From: an uncultured Collinsella sp.
Lineage (GTDB): Bacteria; Actinomycetota; Coriobacteriia; Coriobacteriales; Coriobacteriaceae
Direction: 5' to 3'
DNA length: 64,000 nucleotides
NCBI GenBank assembly: GCA_934667065.1
Contig: CAKULD010000010.1
Coordinates: forward strand, 1 to 64,000
The notes beneath the pieces are model-generated. The model saw only the letters and a list, made by a program, of their open reading frames with translations. It did not search any database and was not told the origin of the DNA. The position numbers were made by a program, and so were the translations under genes. This document shows, piece by piece, positions 41,283 through 48,567 of this stretch. Numbering within the stretch: position 1 is the stretch's first letter; every line of letters begins with the position of its first letter.

Positions 41283-41355
41283 CAGGTTTTTCCTCCTTCA
41301 CGGAAATGCTCGGTGGGTTGGCGAGGCATAGCTTCGCCAGTTATCGCAACCTAAT

Positions 41356-41383
41356 AGTTTATCAGGTACCGACCGTTGAGCAA
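41356..41383 (-). promoter_or_regulatory. rpoB promoter candidate
   Basis: TTGCTC (41378-41383) and TAAACT (41356-41361) on the minus strand are 16 bases apart, about 75 bases before the rpoB start. It lies on the rpoB side of the palindrome array. Confidence 0.5.
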
Positions 41384-41538
41384 GAAAAGCCTTGACGCGA
41401 TTGAGTTTTTGGAGTAGCAAAGTTTTTCGACAGAAAACGCGCAGGTAGATATAGGTATATCGAACATCTGTTCATATGATTTCTGTGAACAGAGCTGAGG
41501 GCGCGGGCCGTTGAACGGCGGAATGGCGGTGAGAGTTG

Positions 41539-41776
41539 ATCAACCGGAAACTGCGTCCCGTTTTGATGCCTCAAACTGGGATGCAGTTTCCAGTTGAGCC
41601 CTGTTTGGGAAAGCGTATCCCGTTCTGAGCCGATATTCTGGGACGTACTTTCCCCTATGGGCCCGTTGGGGAAACTGCATCCCAGTTTGAGCTGTTATTC
41701 CGGGTCGCACTTTCCGCTAGGGGCCCCAACCGGAAAGTGCATCCCAGAATTCAGCCAAATAGTGGGACGCATTTTC
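41539..41776. repeat. Array of four GGAAA-TGCRTCCC palindromes upstream of rpoB
   Basis: Four palindromic units lie in tandem: 41539-41596, 41606-41653, 41667-41713 and 41729-41776. Each starts with a version of GGAAACTGCATCCC and ends with its complement GGGATGCAGTTTCC around a 16-20-base centre often containing TTGAGC. Unit 1 pairs at 24 of 27 positions; the others are looser. This fills most of the gene-free space 41283-41877 and resembles a REP/BIME cluster. Confidence 0.85.
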
Positions 41777-41795
41777 CCAGGCCGGACGGCGCGCA

Positions 41796-41830
41796 TAAAA
41801 AAACGGGCGCAGACCGAAGTCCGCACCCGT
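41796..41830 (-). terminator. Intrinsic terminator after galU
   Basis: On the minus strand, AACGGGTGCGGACTTCGG and the complementary GTCTGCGCCCGTT form a hairpin followed by a run of Ts. Confidence 0.9.
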
Positions 41831-41877
41831 TCCTGCCATGACAGCTTCGAGCCGTTACGCGGTTTGGTAAAACCGCG

Positions 41878-42783
41878 TTAACGCTTTAAGCCGCCGCGCT
41901 CGTCGATGGCGTCCCAAAAGGCGTCGGCGAAGCGAGGATCGCTTGCGGCCATGAGGGCGTTGGTGGCCATCCAACCAGAGGGCGTGCCAGTGTCGTAGCC
42001 CGAAAGCGGGTCGATGACGACGGCGTACATAGCCTCGCGGTCGAGCGAACGGGCCATAGCATCGGTGAGCTGGATCTCGCCGCCCTTACCAGCCTGCTGA
42101 TCGGCGAGCAGGTCCATGACCAGCGGGCTCAGCAGGTAACGACCGACGATGTACAGGTTGGAGGGAGCTGCCTCGGGGGCAGGCTTCTCAACCAGACCGC
42201 CGATACGCCAGACAGCACCCGGCTCGGCATCGGCAACATTCTCGAAGCCCTCGAGCGAGCCCACGCGGTCACCGGCGATAACGCCATAACGGCTGACTTC
42301 CTCGGGAGCGCACGCGGCGACGGCGATAACCGAAGCGCCACCGTGCTCCTTGGAGACGGCGAGCATCTTGTCGCAGATGTCACGGTTGGGCACAACGTAG
42401 TCGCCCAGAAGAACCAGGAAGTTCTCCCCTGCCACGGCGTCGGCGGCAGAGCGAATGGCGTGACCGAGGCCCTTGGGCTCGTACTGGTAGCGGAAGTCAA
42501 CCGGCATGCCGCCCGCATGGGCGACGGCGTCGGCGTAAGCGTTCTTGCCGCGCTCGCGCAGCAGGTTCTCGAGCGAACGATCGGGCTGGAAGTAGCTCAG
42601 CAGCTCGGGCTTACCAGGAGAGGTAACGATGATGGCGTCGTCGACCTCCTCGGGGTCGAGTGCCTCCTCGACGACGTACTGGATGACCGGCTTGTCGAGC
42701 ACCGGCAGCATCTCTTTAGGCGTGCACTTGGTGCCAGGCAGAAAACGCGTGCCAAGACCGGCGGCGGGGATGATTGCCTTCAT
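41878..42783 (-). CDS. galU: UTP--glucose-1-phosphate uridylyltransferase
   Basis: The 301-residue nucleotidyltransferase opens MKAIIPAAGLGTRFLPGTKC and continues PKEMLPVLDKPVIQYVVEEA, the GalU/RmlA nucleotide-binding signature. FLVLLGDYVVPN carries the metal-binding aspartate. It makes UDP-glucose for cell-envelope polysaccharides and galactose metabolism. An upstream in-frame TTG (42792) sits closer to AAAGGA than the ATG chosen here. It lies between rplL and rpoB, with terminators on both sides, so it is a separate unit inserted in the usual rplJL-rpoBC order. Confidence 0.93.
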   Translation of the reverse strand: MKAIIPAAGLGTRFLPGTKCTPKEMLPVLDKPVIQYVVEEALDPEEVDDAIIVTSPGKPELLSYFQPDRSLENLLRERGKNAYADAVAHAGGMPVDFRYQYEPKGLGHAIRSAADAVAGENFLVLLGDYVVPNRDICDKMLAVSKEHGGASVIAVAACAPEEVSRYGVIAGDRVGSLEGFENVADAEPGAVWRIGGLVEKPAPEAAPSNLYIVGRYLLSPLVMDLLADQQAGKGGEIQLTDAMARSLDREAMYAVVIDPLSGYDTGTPSGWMATNALMAASDPRFADAFWDAIDERGGLKR

Positions 42784-42792
42784 GTTATTCAA

Positions 42793-43010
42793 AGATCCTT
42801 TCGCAGGCGCACATGCGCCTCATGCGTGCGGCACACAGCCGCAGACCAAATAGCGATACCGAAGTATCTTACTGCCGAAACCATGTATCACTACAAGGCA
42901 AAGACAATTCTTCAGCAGGTCAACGCAAATTATTGCTTGAATAGCGCAATTTTATTACCCCTGGCGGACTGTCGGGCATGCGCCGAGCAGCAGCTGCCGA
43001 GGGATCAAAA
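42793..43010. other. Gap between galU and the rplL terminator
   Basis: No gene is visible in this AT-richer stretch. It probably carries the galU promoter, but I could not single out a convincing -35/-10 pair. Confidence 0.4.
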
Positions 43011-43012
43011 CG

Positions 43013-43046
43013 AAAAAAGACGGGGATCGCAATGCGAACCCCGTCT
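43013..43046 (-). terminator. Intrinsic terminator after rplL
   Basis: GACGGGGTTCGC pairs with GCGATCCCCGTC around a short loop and is followed by TTTTTTCG on the minus strand. It ends the rplJL operon before galU and rpoB. Confidence 0.92.
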
Positions 43047-43073
43047 GCAAAGAAATCTGGCGAGAAAGCCTGA

Positions 43074-43451
43074 TTACTTGAGGGTGACAGCAGCGCCAGC
43101 AGCCTCGAGCTTCTCCTTGGCAGCCTCGGCGTCCTCCTTCTTGGCACCCTCGAGAACAGCCTTGGGAGCGCCCTCGACGACCTCCTTGGCCTCCTTCAGG
43201 CCAAGGTTGGTGAGCTCACGGACGGCCTTGATGACCTGGATCTTGTTGTCGCCGAAGCCCTCGAGCACGACGTCAAACTCGGTCTTCTCCTCGGCCTCAG
43301 CAGCGCCAGCAGCAGGAGCGGCGACAACAGCGGCAGGAGCAGCGGCGGAAACGCCGAAGGTGTCCTCGATAGCCTTGACGAGCTCGGAAGCCTCGAGAAG
43401 GGTCATTTCCTTAAGAGCATCGATGATCTCATCGGTGGTAAGCTTAGCCAT
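43074..43451 (-). CDS. rplL: 50S ribosomal protein L7/L12
   Basis: The 125-residue protein has the N-terminal dimerisation domain (TTDEIIDALKEMTLLEASEL), an alanine-rich hinge (SAAAPAAVVAAPAAGAAEA) and the C-terminal factor-binding domain with DKI-like NKIQVIKAVRELTNLGLKEA and VVEGAPKAVLEG. Multiple copies form the stalk that recruits EF-G and EF-Tu. The ATG at 43451 has GAAAGGA upstream. It follows rplJ by 102 bases. Confidence 0.97.
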   Translation of the reverse strand: MAKLTTDEIIDALKEMTLLEASELVKAIEDTFGVSAAAPAAVVAAPAAGAAEAEEKTEFDVVLEGFGDNKIQVIKAVRELTNLGLKEAKEVVEGAPKAVLEGAKKEDAEAAKEKLEAAGAAVTLK

Positions 43452-43553
43452 TTCTAAGTCCTTTCGGTTTCCGTGCGGATGCACGGAGATCAGTTAAAAC
43501 ACGGCGCGAATGCGCCAGGGGTGCGGCGTTGCCGCCGCGGGTGAAAACAGCGA

Positions 43554-44075
43554 CTAGGCTGCCTTCTGCTCGGAGACCTGCTGGATCGAACGAGCGAGAC
43601 CAGAGGAAACGCCGTTGACGCAGACAGCGATGTCGCGAGCGAAACCGGAGATGAGACCGGCGATCTGGCCGAGAAGCTGATCCTTGGTGGGCAGCTCGGC
43701 GATAGCCTTAACATCATCAGCGGAAACGGCCTTGCCGTCGGAGATACCGCCCTTGATCTCAAGGACGCCCTTGGACTTAGCGGAGAAGTCCTTAAGGGCC
43801 TTAGCGGCCTCGACCGGCTCGGTCTCGTAGAACACATAAGCGACGGGGCCGGCGAGGATCTCGTCGAGCTCGGGCTGCTCCTGGTTCTTGAGAGCGATCT
43901 TGACCAGGTTGTTCTTGTAGACCTTCATCTCGGCGCCGCACTCGCGAAGCTGATGACGCAGCTCCTGAGCCTGCTTAACCGTCAGACCGTTGTAGTTGAC
44001 GACGAACAGACCGGCGTTCTCGGCGATACGAGACTCGATCTCTGCAACCTTGTCGATTTTGTACTGCTGGGGCAT
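43554..44075 (-). CDS. rplJ: 50S ribosomal protein L10
   Basis: The 173-residue protein begins MPQQYKIDKVAEIESRIAEN and includes NYNGLTVKQAQELRHQLRE and VYKNNLVKIAL, the rRNA-binding domain. Its C-terminal helix carries the L7/L12 dimers. The gene has GAGGAGG before the ATG and a leader that looks like the L10 autoregulatory RNA. It is the first gene of the rplJ-rplL operon. Confidence 0.97.
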   Translation of the reverse strand: MPQQYKIDKVAEIESRIAENAGLFVVNYNGLTVKQAQELRHQLRECGAEMKVYKNNLVKIALKNQEQPELDEILAGPVAYVFYETEPVEAAKALKDFSAKSKGVLEIKGGISDGKAVSADDVKAIAELPTKDQLLGQIAGLISGFARDIAVCVNGVSSGLARSIQQVSEQKAA

Positions 44076-44140
44076 GAATTACACCTCCTCGAATTCTTTC
44101 CGGGCACGGTCCGCCACAAGGACGTGACGGGGGCATGTCC

Positions 44141-44176
44141 AAAAAGAAAGCCCCCGCGCTGCATGAGCGACGGGGG
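44141..44176 (-). terminator. Attenuator hairpin in the rplJ leader
   Basis: GCCCCCGTCGCTC pairs with the GCGCGGGGGC side around a short loop and is followed by TTTCTTTTT on the minus strand. It lies between the L10-type leader and the gene, so it probably controls read-through. Confidence 0.7.
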
Positions 44177-44189
44177 CGAGAAGACATAT

Positions 44190-44262
44190 CTACTCGACCA
44201 CCTCGGCTGGCGGGATGTCCCATTAAGCTCGCGGGTAAGACCCGTTTGCGCCGGCTGTCTCT
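44190..44262 (-). ncRNA. L10 leader, ribosomal protein autoregulatory RNA
   Basis: On the minus strand this segment holds CAGAGACAGCCGGCG, GCTTAATGGGACATCCCGCC and AGCCGAGGTGG in the order seen in L10 leaders of Gram-positive bacteria, where L10(L12)4 binds and represses the operon. It follows the promoter directly and precedes an attenuator hairpin. The call rests on recalled consensus elements, not on a covariance-model search. Confidence 0.7.
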
Positions 44263-44291
44263 GGCAGCGGATTCGTGCGTGAACCGAAAGT

Positions 44292-44320
44292 ATTATGGCG
44301 GGGACCCCGGCGTCGGTCAA
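44292..44320 (-). promoter_or_regulatory. Promoter of the rplJ-rplL operon
   Basis: On the minus strand, TTGACC (44315-44320) and CATAAT (44292-44297) are separated by 17 bases. The long palindrome begins 34 bases upstream of the -35 hexamer. Confidence 0.75.
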
Positions 44321-44353
44321 CGTAAATCCGGGCTGCACACAATTCCACCATCC

Positions 44354-44489
44354 GGCACGCACCGCCGAAGGCCGGGCGCAAGGTTTTCGCTCGGTCAAGT
44401 CCTGGGCTCGCTCGGAAAGCACATTAAGTGCTTTCCGGCTCGTGCGGAATCTACGAAAACCTTGCGCCCGGCCTTCGGCGGCGCGTGCC
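44354..44489. repeat. Long palindrome C upstream of the rplJ operon
   Basis: The arms 44354-44389 and 44454-44489 are reverse complements over 36 bases with one mismatch (44361 against 44482). The 64-base centre shares AGTCCTG, the GGAAAGCAC/GTGCTTTCC stem with ATTAA loop, and CGTGCGGAA with the elements at 13662 and 30951. It lies between the aminotransferase gene and the rplJ promoter. Apart from it, the promoter, the leader and the attenuator, 44076-44581 holds nothing that I recognise. Confidence 0.95.
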
Positions 44490-44581
44490 TGCGTTGACTT
44501 TGGGCAGTCCGGTTTTCCGTTGGCTGACGCCCCCACTCATAATGCTTGGGTCGGTGGGCTGATGGGTTGGGTCCCGTTGGG

Positions 44582-45718
44582 CTATAGGGTTGAAACGAAG
44601 GTGGACAGGCGGTGGAGGCCTTCGTCTAAATCTTGGTCGGAGACGCAGTAGCTTAGGCGGATGTGGTTTTCGGTGCCGAAGCAGTCTCCGGGGACTAGGG
44701 CTACGTTGGCTTCTTTGATGGCTTTGATGCAGAAATCCTCGCTTGTTAGGCCGAATTGTTTGATGCTCGGGAAGGCGTAGAAGGCTCCTGCGGGCTCCAC
44801 TACGTCGAGTCCCATGGCGTCTAGGGCTGCGAGCACGCGTTCGCGGCGGGCTCGGTAGACGTTGAGCATGGGGGTGGGGTCGACGGTGAGGGCTCGGGCT
44901 GCGGCGTCCATCTCGAAGGAAACAGCGCTCGACACTAAGTATTGGTGGGCCTTTGCGATCTCGGCGATGACGGGGGTTGCGGCTGCGAGCCAGCCTAGGC
45001 GCCAGCCTGTCATGGCCCAGGGCTTGGAGAAGCTCTCGATGATGACCGTCTGCTCGCGCAGTTCTGGGTGGCGCTGGGCGAAGCGCTCGTAGCCGTCAAC
45101 GTAGACCAGGCGGTTGTAGACATCGTCGCAGACTACGTAGATGCCCGCCTGCTCTGCCACGCGCGCCACGGCGTCGAGCGATACCGCGTTGAGGATGCAA
45201 CCCGTGGGGTTGTTGGGCGAGCAGATGACGATGGCCTTGGTCGCCGGCGTCACACAGGCACGAAGCGCTTCCTCGTCGATCTGGAATTGCGCGAGCTCCG
45301 TATCCAAAAAGACCGCCTTGGCGTGGTTGGCCACGACGATGCTCTCGTACAGGCCAAAAGCCGGCGTGGGGATAATGACCTCGTCGCCGGGGTTGAGCAT
45401 TGCCATAAACGTAGCCGACAGGGCCTCGGTTGCGCCATCCGTGAGGATGACCTCGTCAGCCGAAAACGAAAGGCCCGCCTCACCCATATATGTGGACAGC
45501 GCCTCGCGCAAGGCGGGGCGTCCGTTGTTGGGCGGATAGTGCGTGTCGCCGCGGTTGAGCGACGCGGTCACCTCGGCGCTAATCACGTCGGGCGTGGGAA
45601 AATCGGGCTCGCCGAGCGCCAGCGCGATGCATCCCGGATGCTGCGCGGCGAGCGCGTTGATCCGGCGGATGCCGGAGGGCTTGAGCGTGGCAAGCGAAGT
45701 GTTCATGGGCAGGCGCAT
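44582..45718 (-). CDS. Class I/II PLP-dependent aminotransferase
   Basis: The 378-residue protein has the fold-type I landmarks. These are PGCIALALGEPDFPTPD near the N-terminus, YPPNNGRPALREALSTYMG, VICSPNNPTGCIL with the PLP-contacting asparagine, and the Schiff-base lysine in SFSKPWAMTGWRLGWL. The C-terminal RLSYC arginine would bind the substrate carboxylate. The sequence fits the aspartate/aromatic aminotransferase subgroup I-gamma, but the substrate cannot be fixed. A closer start at MNTSLATLKPSGIRRI, four codons in, is possible. The 3' third uses more CTA and CGA codons than the rest. Confidence 0.9.
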   Translation of the reverse strand: MRLPMNTSLATLKPSGIRRINALAAQHPGCIALALGEPDFPTPDVISAEVTASLNRGDTHYPPNNGRPALREALSTYMGEAGLSFSADEVILTDGATEALSATFMAMLNPGDEVIIPTPAFGLYESIVVANHAKAVFLDTELAQFQIDEEALRACVTPATKAIVICSPNNPTGCILNAVSLDAVARVAEQAGIYVVCDDVYNRLVYVDGYERFAQRHPELREQTVIIESFSKPWAMTGWRLGWLAAATPVIAEIAKAHQYLVSSAVSFEMDAAARALTVDPTPMLNVYRARRERVLAALDAMGLDVVEPAGAFYAFPSIKQFGLTSEDFCIKAIKEANVALVPGDCFGTENHIRLSYCVSDQDLDEGLHRLSTFVSTL

Positions 45719-45811
45719 GGCATTCCTTTCGTAAGGGTTGCACTAGGATAGCGCGGCGGAGGGCTGGCAGACGGTGTAACCTAAACGGAAACGGACTGGA
45801 AAGGAGATGGC

Positions 45812-46468
45812 ATGGAGGCGACTGCGCGCGGCGATAAGCCCAAAACGCTGCGGGACATTGCATATATCAGTATTCCCAACAGCGCCGATCTTGAGTTTTT
45901 GCTCTGGGACCTTCAGGATGTCATCGCGGCGTATGCCCGGCTTTCCGGTACTTCGCTCCCCCGCCCGGTCGATCTGGGAACGGGTGATGGCGTCAGCGCT
46001 GTGGACGGCATCGTATTCGCCGTTGAGGATGCGCTCGATAACGAGGAGATGGCCGTCGTTGAACAGGCGCTTGATTGCCTTGAGGGCGTGGAAACTCGCA
46101 TCTATGTCATCGTTCAAGCTGCCTACGGAAGCGCTGAACAGGCTCACGTTGCAGTTGGCCGCCTGCGCGAAGCATGCGAGCATCGAGGGCTGTCGTGGTG
46201 TGGCGGCGTCACTGTCTGCACCGGCGCCGGCGTCGCAGTGCTTCGCCGATCCCCGCGTATGGGCCTCTTGCGCCGACCGTTTTCGGAAGCCATAGACAAG
46301 CTCGTGGGCGCCGTGCGCATGGGGTGCTCGGTGAAGCATGCGCAGCGACTTGGCGGCGGCAATGCCGAGGACGTCGACACCGATGGCATGGTTTATGCCG
46401 AACCTGCGCTGCCCGCACCGATTTGGCATATCGCTCTGAAATATCTCGGCAGCCGCTCATACATCTAA
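45812..46468 (+). CDS. Hypothetical protein, possibly flavodoxin-like fold
   Basis: I do not recognise this 218-residue protein with confidence. It starts with ATG behind GAAAGGAGATGG, a convincing ribosome binding site, so the gene is real. The second half (YVIVQAAYGSAEQAHVAVGRL, HRGLSWCGGVTVCTGAGVAV, RRPFSEAIDKLVGAV) recalls the C-terminal part of flavodoxin-like NAD(P)H:FMN reductases, where a GGxxIGGG-type loop follows a long helix. The usual N-terminal FMN-binding start is missing. It is divergent from the aminotransferase gene and convergent with a DNA glycosylase gene. Confidence 0.6.
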   Translation: MEATARGDKPKTLRDIAYISIPNSADLEFLLWDLQDVIAAYARLSGTSLPRPVDLGTGDGVSAVDGIVFAVEDALDNEEMAVVEQALDCLEGVETRIYVIVQAAYGSAEQAHVAVGRLREACEHRGLSWCGGVTVCTGAGVAVLRRSPRMGLLRRPFSEAIDKLVGAVRMGCSVKHAQRLGGGNAEDVDTDGMVYAEPALPAPIWHIALKYLGSRSYI

Positions 46469-46469
46469 A

Positions 46470-47033
46470 TTAACAAGCTGCCCAGTCAACAGCCTCACGC
46501 CAGCGCTCAACAAGCCGCTCCAGACGCCATGCCGCATTGGCGGGACTTGTCGAGGGCAGGACGATAGCGGGTAGCCCCGTGCGCTCTTGCAGGTAGCGCT
46601 TGTAGAGCCGCCCGGCCGTGCCGCCGTTGCAAATAACGACCTCGATAGGCGCAGCATCGGTGATGCGCTCAATATGTGCCGGCACGACGTTTTTGATGCT
46701 GGCGTCGCTCGAGCCCTTGATGTCACAACTCTCGATCACATCCCACAGGGCCACGCCACCGTTGAGCAGCATGGCCCGCTTGGCGGCAATCGAGGCGTCG
46801 AGCGTCGCGGGCTCACCGCTCGCCAAAGGGTCTCCCTCGTTGGGCGGCACGGGCGCGCCAAGGCACGCAGCGATCACGCGCCAAAAGCGGTTCTGGGGGT
46901 TGCCGTAATAGAAGGCGTTGGCACGCGAGAGCACCGAAGGAAACGACCCCAGCACCAAAACGCGCGAATGCTCGTCAAACACGGGTTCAAACCCATGCTC
47001 AATATGCTGATATCCCTCGTCCAACGCTGTCAT
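46470..47033 (-). CDS. DNA-deoxyinosine glycosylase (UDG superfamily family 6)
   Basis: The 187-residue protein has the UDG-fold motif LVLGSFPSVLSRANAFYYGNPQNRFW, with the asparagine position that defines the hypoxanthine-DNA glycosylase (HDG) family. It also has ALWDVIESCDIKGSSDASI and the C-terminal LPSTSPANAAW loop. Such enzymes remove hypoxanthine formed by adenine deamination. It starts 3 bases after the stop of the upstream amylase gene, which implies translational coupling, and its stop lies next to the end of the convergent hypothetical gene. Confidence 0.88.
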   Translation of the reverse strand: MTALDEGYQHIEHGFEPVFDEHSRVLVLGSFPSVLSRANAFYYGNPQNRFWRVIAACLGAPVPPNEGDPLASGEPATLDASIAAKRAMLLNGGVALWDVIESCDIKGSSDASIKNVVPAHIERITDAAPIEVVICNGGTAGRLYKRYLQERTGLPAIVLPSTSPANAAWRLERLVERWREAVDWAAC

Positions 47034-47036
47034 GAG

Positions 47037-48413
47037 CTAGACCCTCAGCAGATAGCGCACCTCGTAGGGCGCAAGCTCAAGGGAGCCCGACAGCTCGACC
47101 GTGGGCGCACCGTCGGCAAGCAGGTCGACGAAGGAGCCGTTGAGTTCGCCGGCTCCAAAGGTATAGGGCTCGTCCACGGCATTGACCGCCACGAGCACCG
47201 TCGCGTCGTCGCAGGCGCGCTCGAACAGCAGTTGCTTGTTCTGAATCACCGCGTTGCGATAGGCGCCGTAGTTGAGGGCGTGGGCCGCCGCGTCGTTTGC
47301 CGAGCGCAGGTGCACGAGCTGTGTGACAAATGCCGTCAGCTCGTTGGGTGCAGGTTCATCGAGCGCAGGACGCAGCGCCCAGTCGCCGTCGGGGCCACCC
47401 TTTTCGCCGGCAATCCCCCACTCGCTGCCGTAGTAGACGCACGGAATGCCCGGCATACCAAAGAGCATGCCGTAGGCGGGACGCAGGCACGACTTATCGG
47501 TAAGGATACTCGCCAGGCGCGGCACATCGTGGTTGTCGACAAACGACAGCAGGTGCTTCCCGCGGTAGATGCACCACGGATCGCCGCCAAACTGACGGTG
47601 CAGCGAGTGGGCGATCTCGAACATATTGACCGAGTTAAAGCTGGAGTACAGGCCCTTGTAGCACTCGTAGTTGGTGCAGGAGTCGAGCATTTCGTCGTTG
47701 ACGATCTGGTTGTAGTCACCGTGGAGCGTCTCGCCAATCAACACAAAGTCGGGCTTGAGCTCGCGGGTAAAAGCGTGCAGGCGGCGCATGAAGTCGCGGT
47801 CGAGCATGTAGGCGACGTCCAGACGCAGACCGTCGACGCCAAAGACCTCTGCCCAGCGGCGCACGGACTCGAGCAGGTATTCGACCACGGCAGGGTTTTG
47901 CAAGTTGAGCTTCACGAGCTCAAAATGACCCTCCCAGCCCTCGTACCAAAAGCCATCGCCATAGCACGAGTCACCGTTAAAGCTAATGTGGAACCAGTCC
48001 CTATAGGGCGAATCCCACTTGCGCTCCTGCACATCGCGGAAGGCCCAAAAGCCGCGACCGACGTGGTTGAAGACGGCATCGAGCACCACGCGGATGCCAT
48101 GGGCGTGCAGCGTCTCGCACACGGCGGCAAAGTCGGCATCCCCACCCAGGCGACGGTCGATATGGCGCAGGCTGCGCGTGTCGTAGCCGTGGCTGTCGGA
48201 CTCAAGGGGCGGATTGATGAGCACGGCACCGATGCCAAGTTCCTGCAGGTAATCGGCCCATTGGGCGATCTTCATGATGGGGGCATCGGGGTTGGCTGCG
48301 GCATCGGCGGCCTGAGCGAGCTCATCCTCGGCAACGGGCGCGGCATTTTCACGCGGGGCACCGCAAAAGCCCAGCGGATAGATCTGATAGAACGTCGTCT
48401 CGTATGCCCACAT
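47037..48413 (-). CDS. Glycoside hydrolase family 13 alpha-amylase
   Basis: The 458-residue protein contains the four GH13 regions. They are VVLDAVFNHVGRGF (region I), GLRLDVAYMLD with the nucleophile aspartate (II), LIGETLHGDY with the acid/base glutamate (III) and FVDNHDVPRLAS with the third acidic residue (IV). It lacks a signal peptide and starts MWAYETTFYQIYPLGFCG, like cytosolic cyclomaltodextrinases and maltogenic amylases, but it lacks their long N-terminal extra domain. It probably degrades imported malto-oligosaccharides. The ATG at 48413 has GGGAGG upstream. Confidence 0.9.
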   Translation of the reverse strand: MWAYETTFYQIYPLGFCGAPRENAAPVAEDELAQAADAAANPDAPIMKIAQWADYLQELGIGAVLINPPLESDSHGYDTRSLRHIDRRLGGDADFAAVCETLHAHGIRVVLDAVFNHVGRGFWAFRDVQERKWDSPYRDWFHISFNGDSCYGDGFWYEGWEGHFELVKLNLQNPAVVEYLLESVRRWAEVFGVDGLRLDVAYMLDRDFMRRLHAFTRELKPDFVLIGETLHGDYNQIVNDEMLDSCTNYECYKGLYSSFNSVNMFEIAHSLHRQFGGDPWCIYRGKHLLSFVDNHDVPRLASILTDKSCLRPAYGMLFGMPGIPCVYYGSEWGIAGEKGGPDGDWALRPALDEPAPNELTAFVTQLVHLRSANDAAAHALNYGAYRNAVIQNKQLLFERACDDATVLVAVNAVDEPYTFGAGELNGSFVDLLADGAPTVELSGSLELAPYEVRYLLRV

Positions 48414-48485
48414 AGCAACCTCCCGGGTAACTTTCACGCAACGCCATCCATTGTATGCCCACCGCGCACCCCCTCCCCCAAAATA

Positions 48486-48552
48486 AGTTGCGGTGAAATA
48501 CGGACTGCTTGCCAGGTTTATTGGGCTAAACAGTCCGTATTTCACCGCAACT
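48486..48552. repeat. 22-base perfect palindrome between MFS and amylase genes
   Basis: The arms 48486-48507 and 48531-48552 are perfect reverse complements around a 23-base loop. No T-run follows in either direction. It lies 15 bases downstream of the MFS stop, between two minus-strand genes. Confidence 0.9.
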
Positions 48553-48567
48553 GATGGAGGGATGTGG

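Noticed and set aside
41539..41776. CRISPR array before rpoB
   Set aside because: The units are diverged palindromes without constant repeats and unique spacers.
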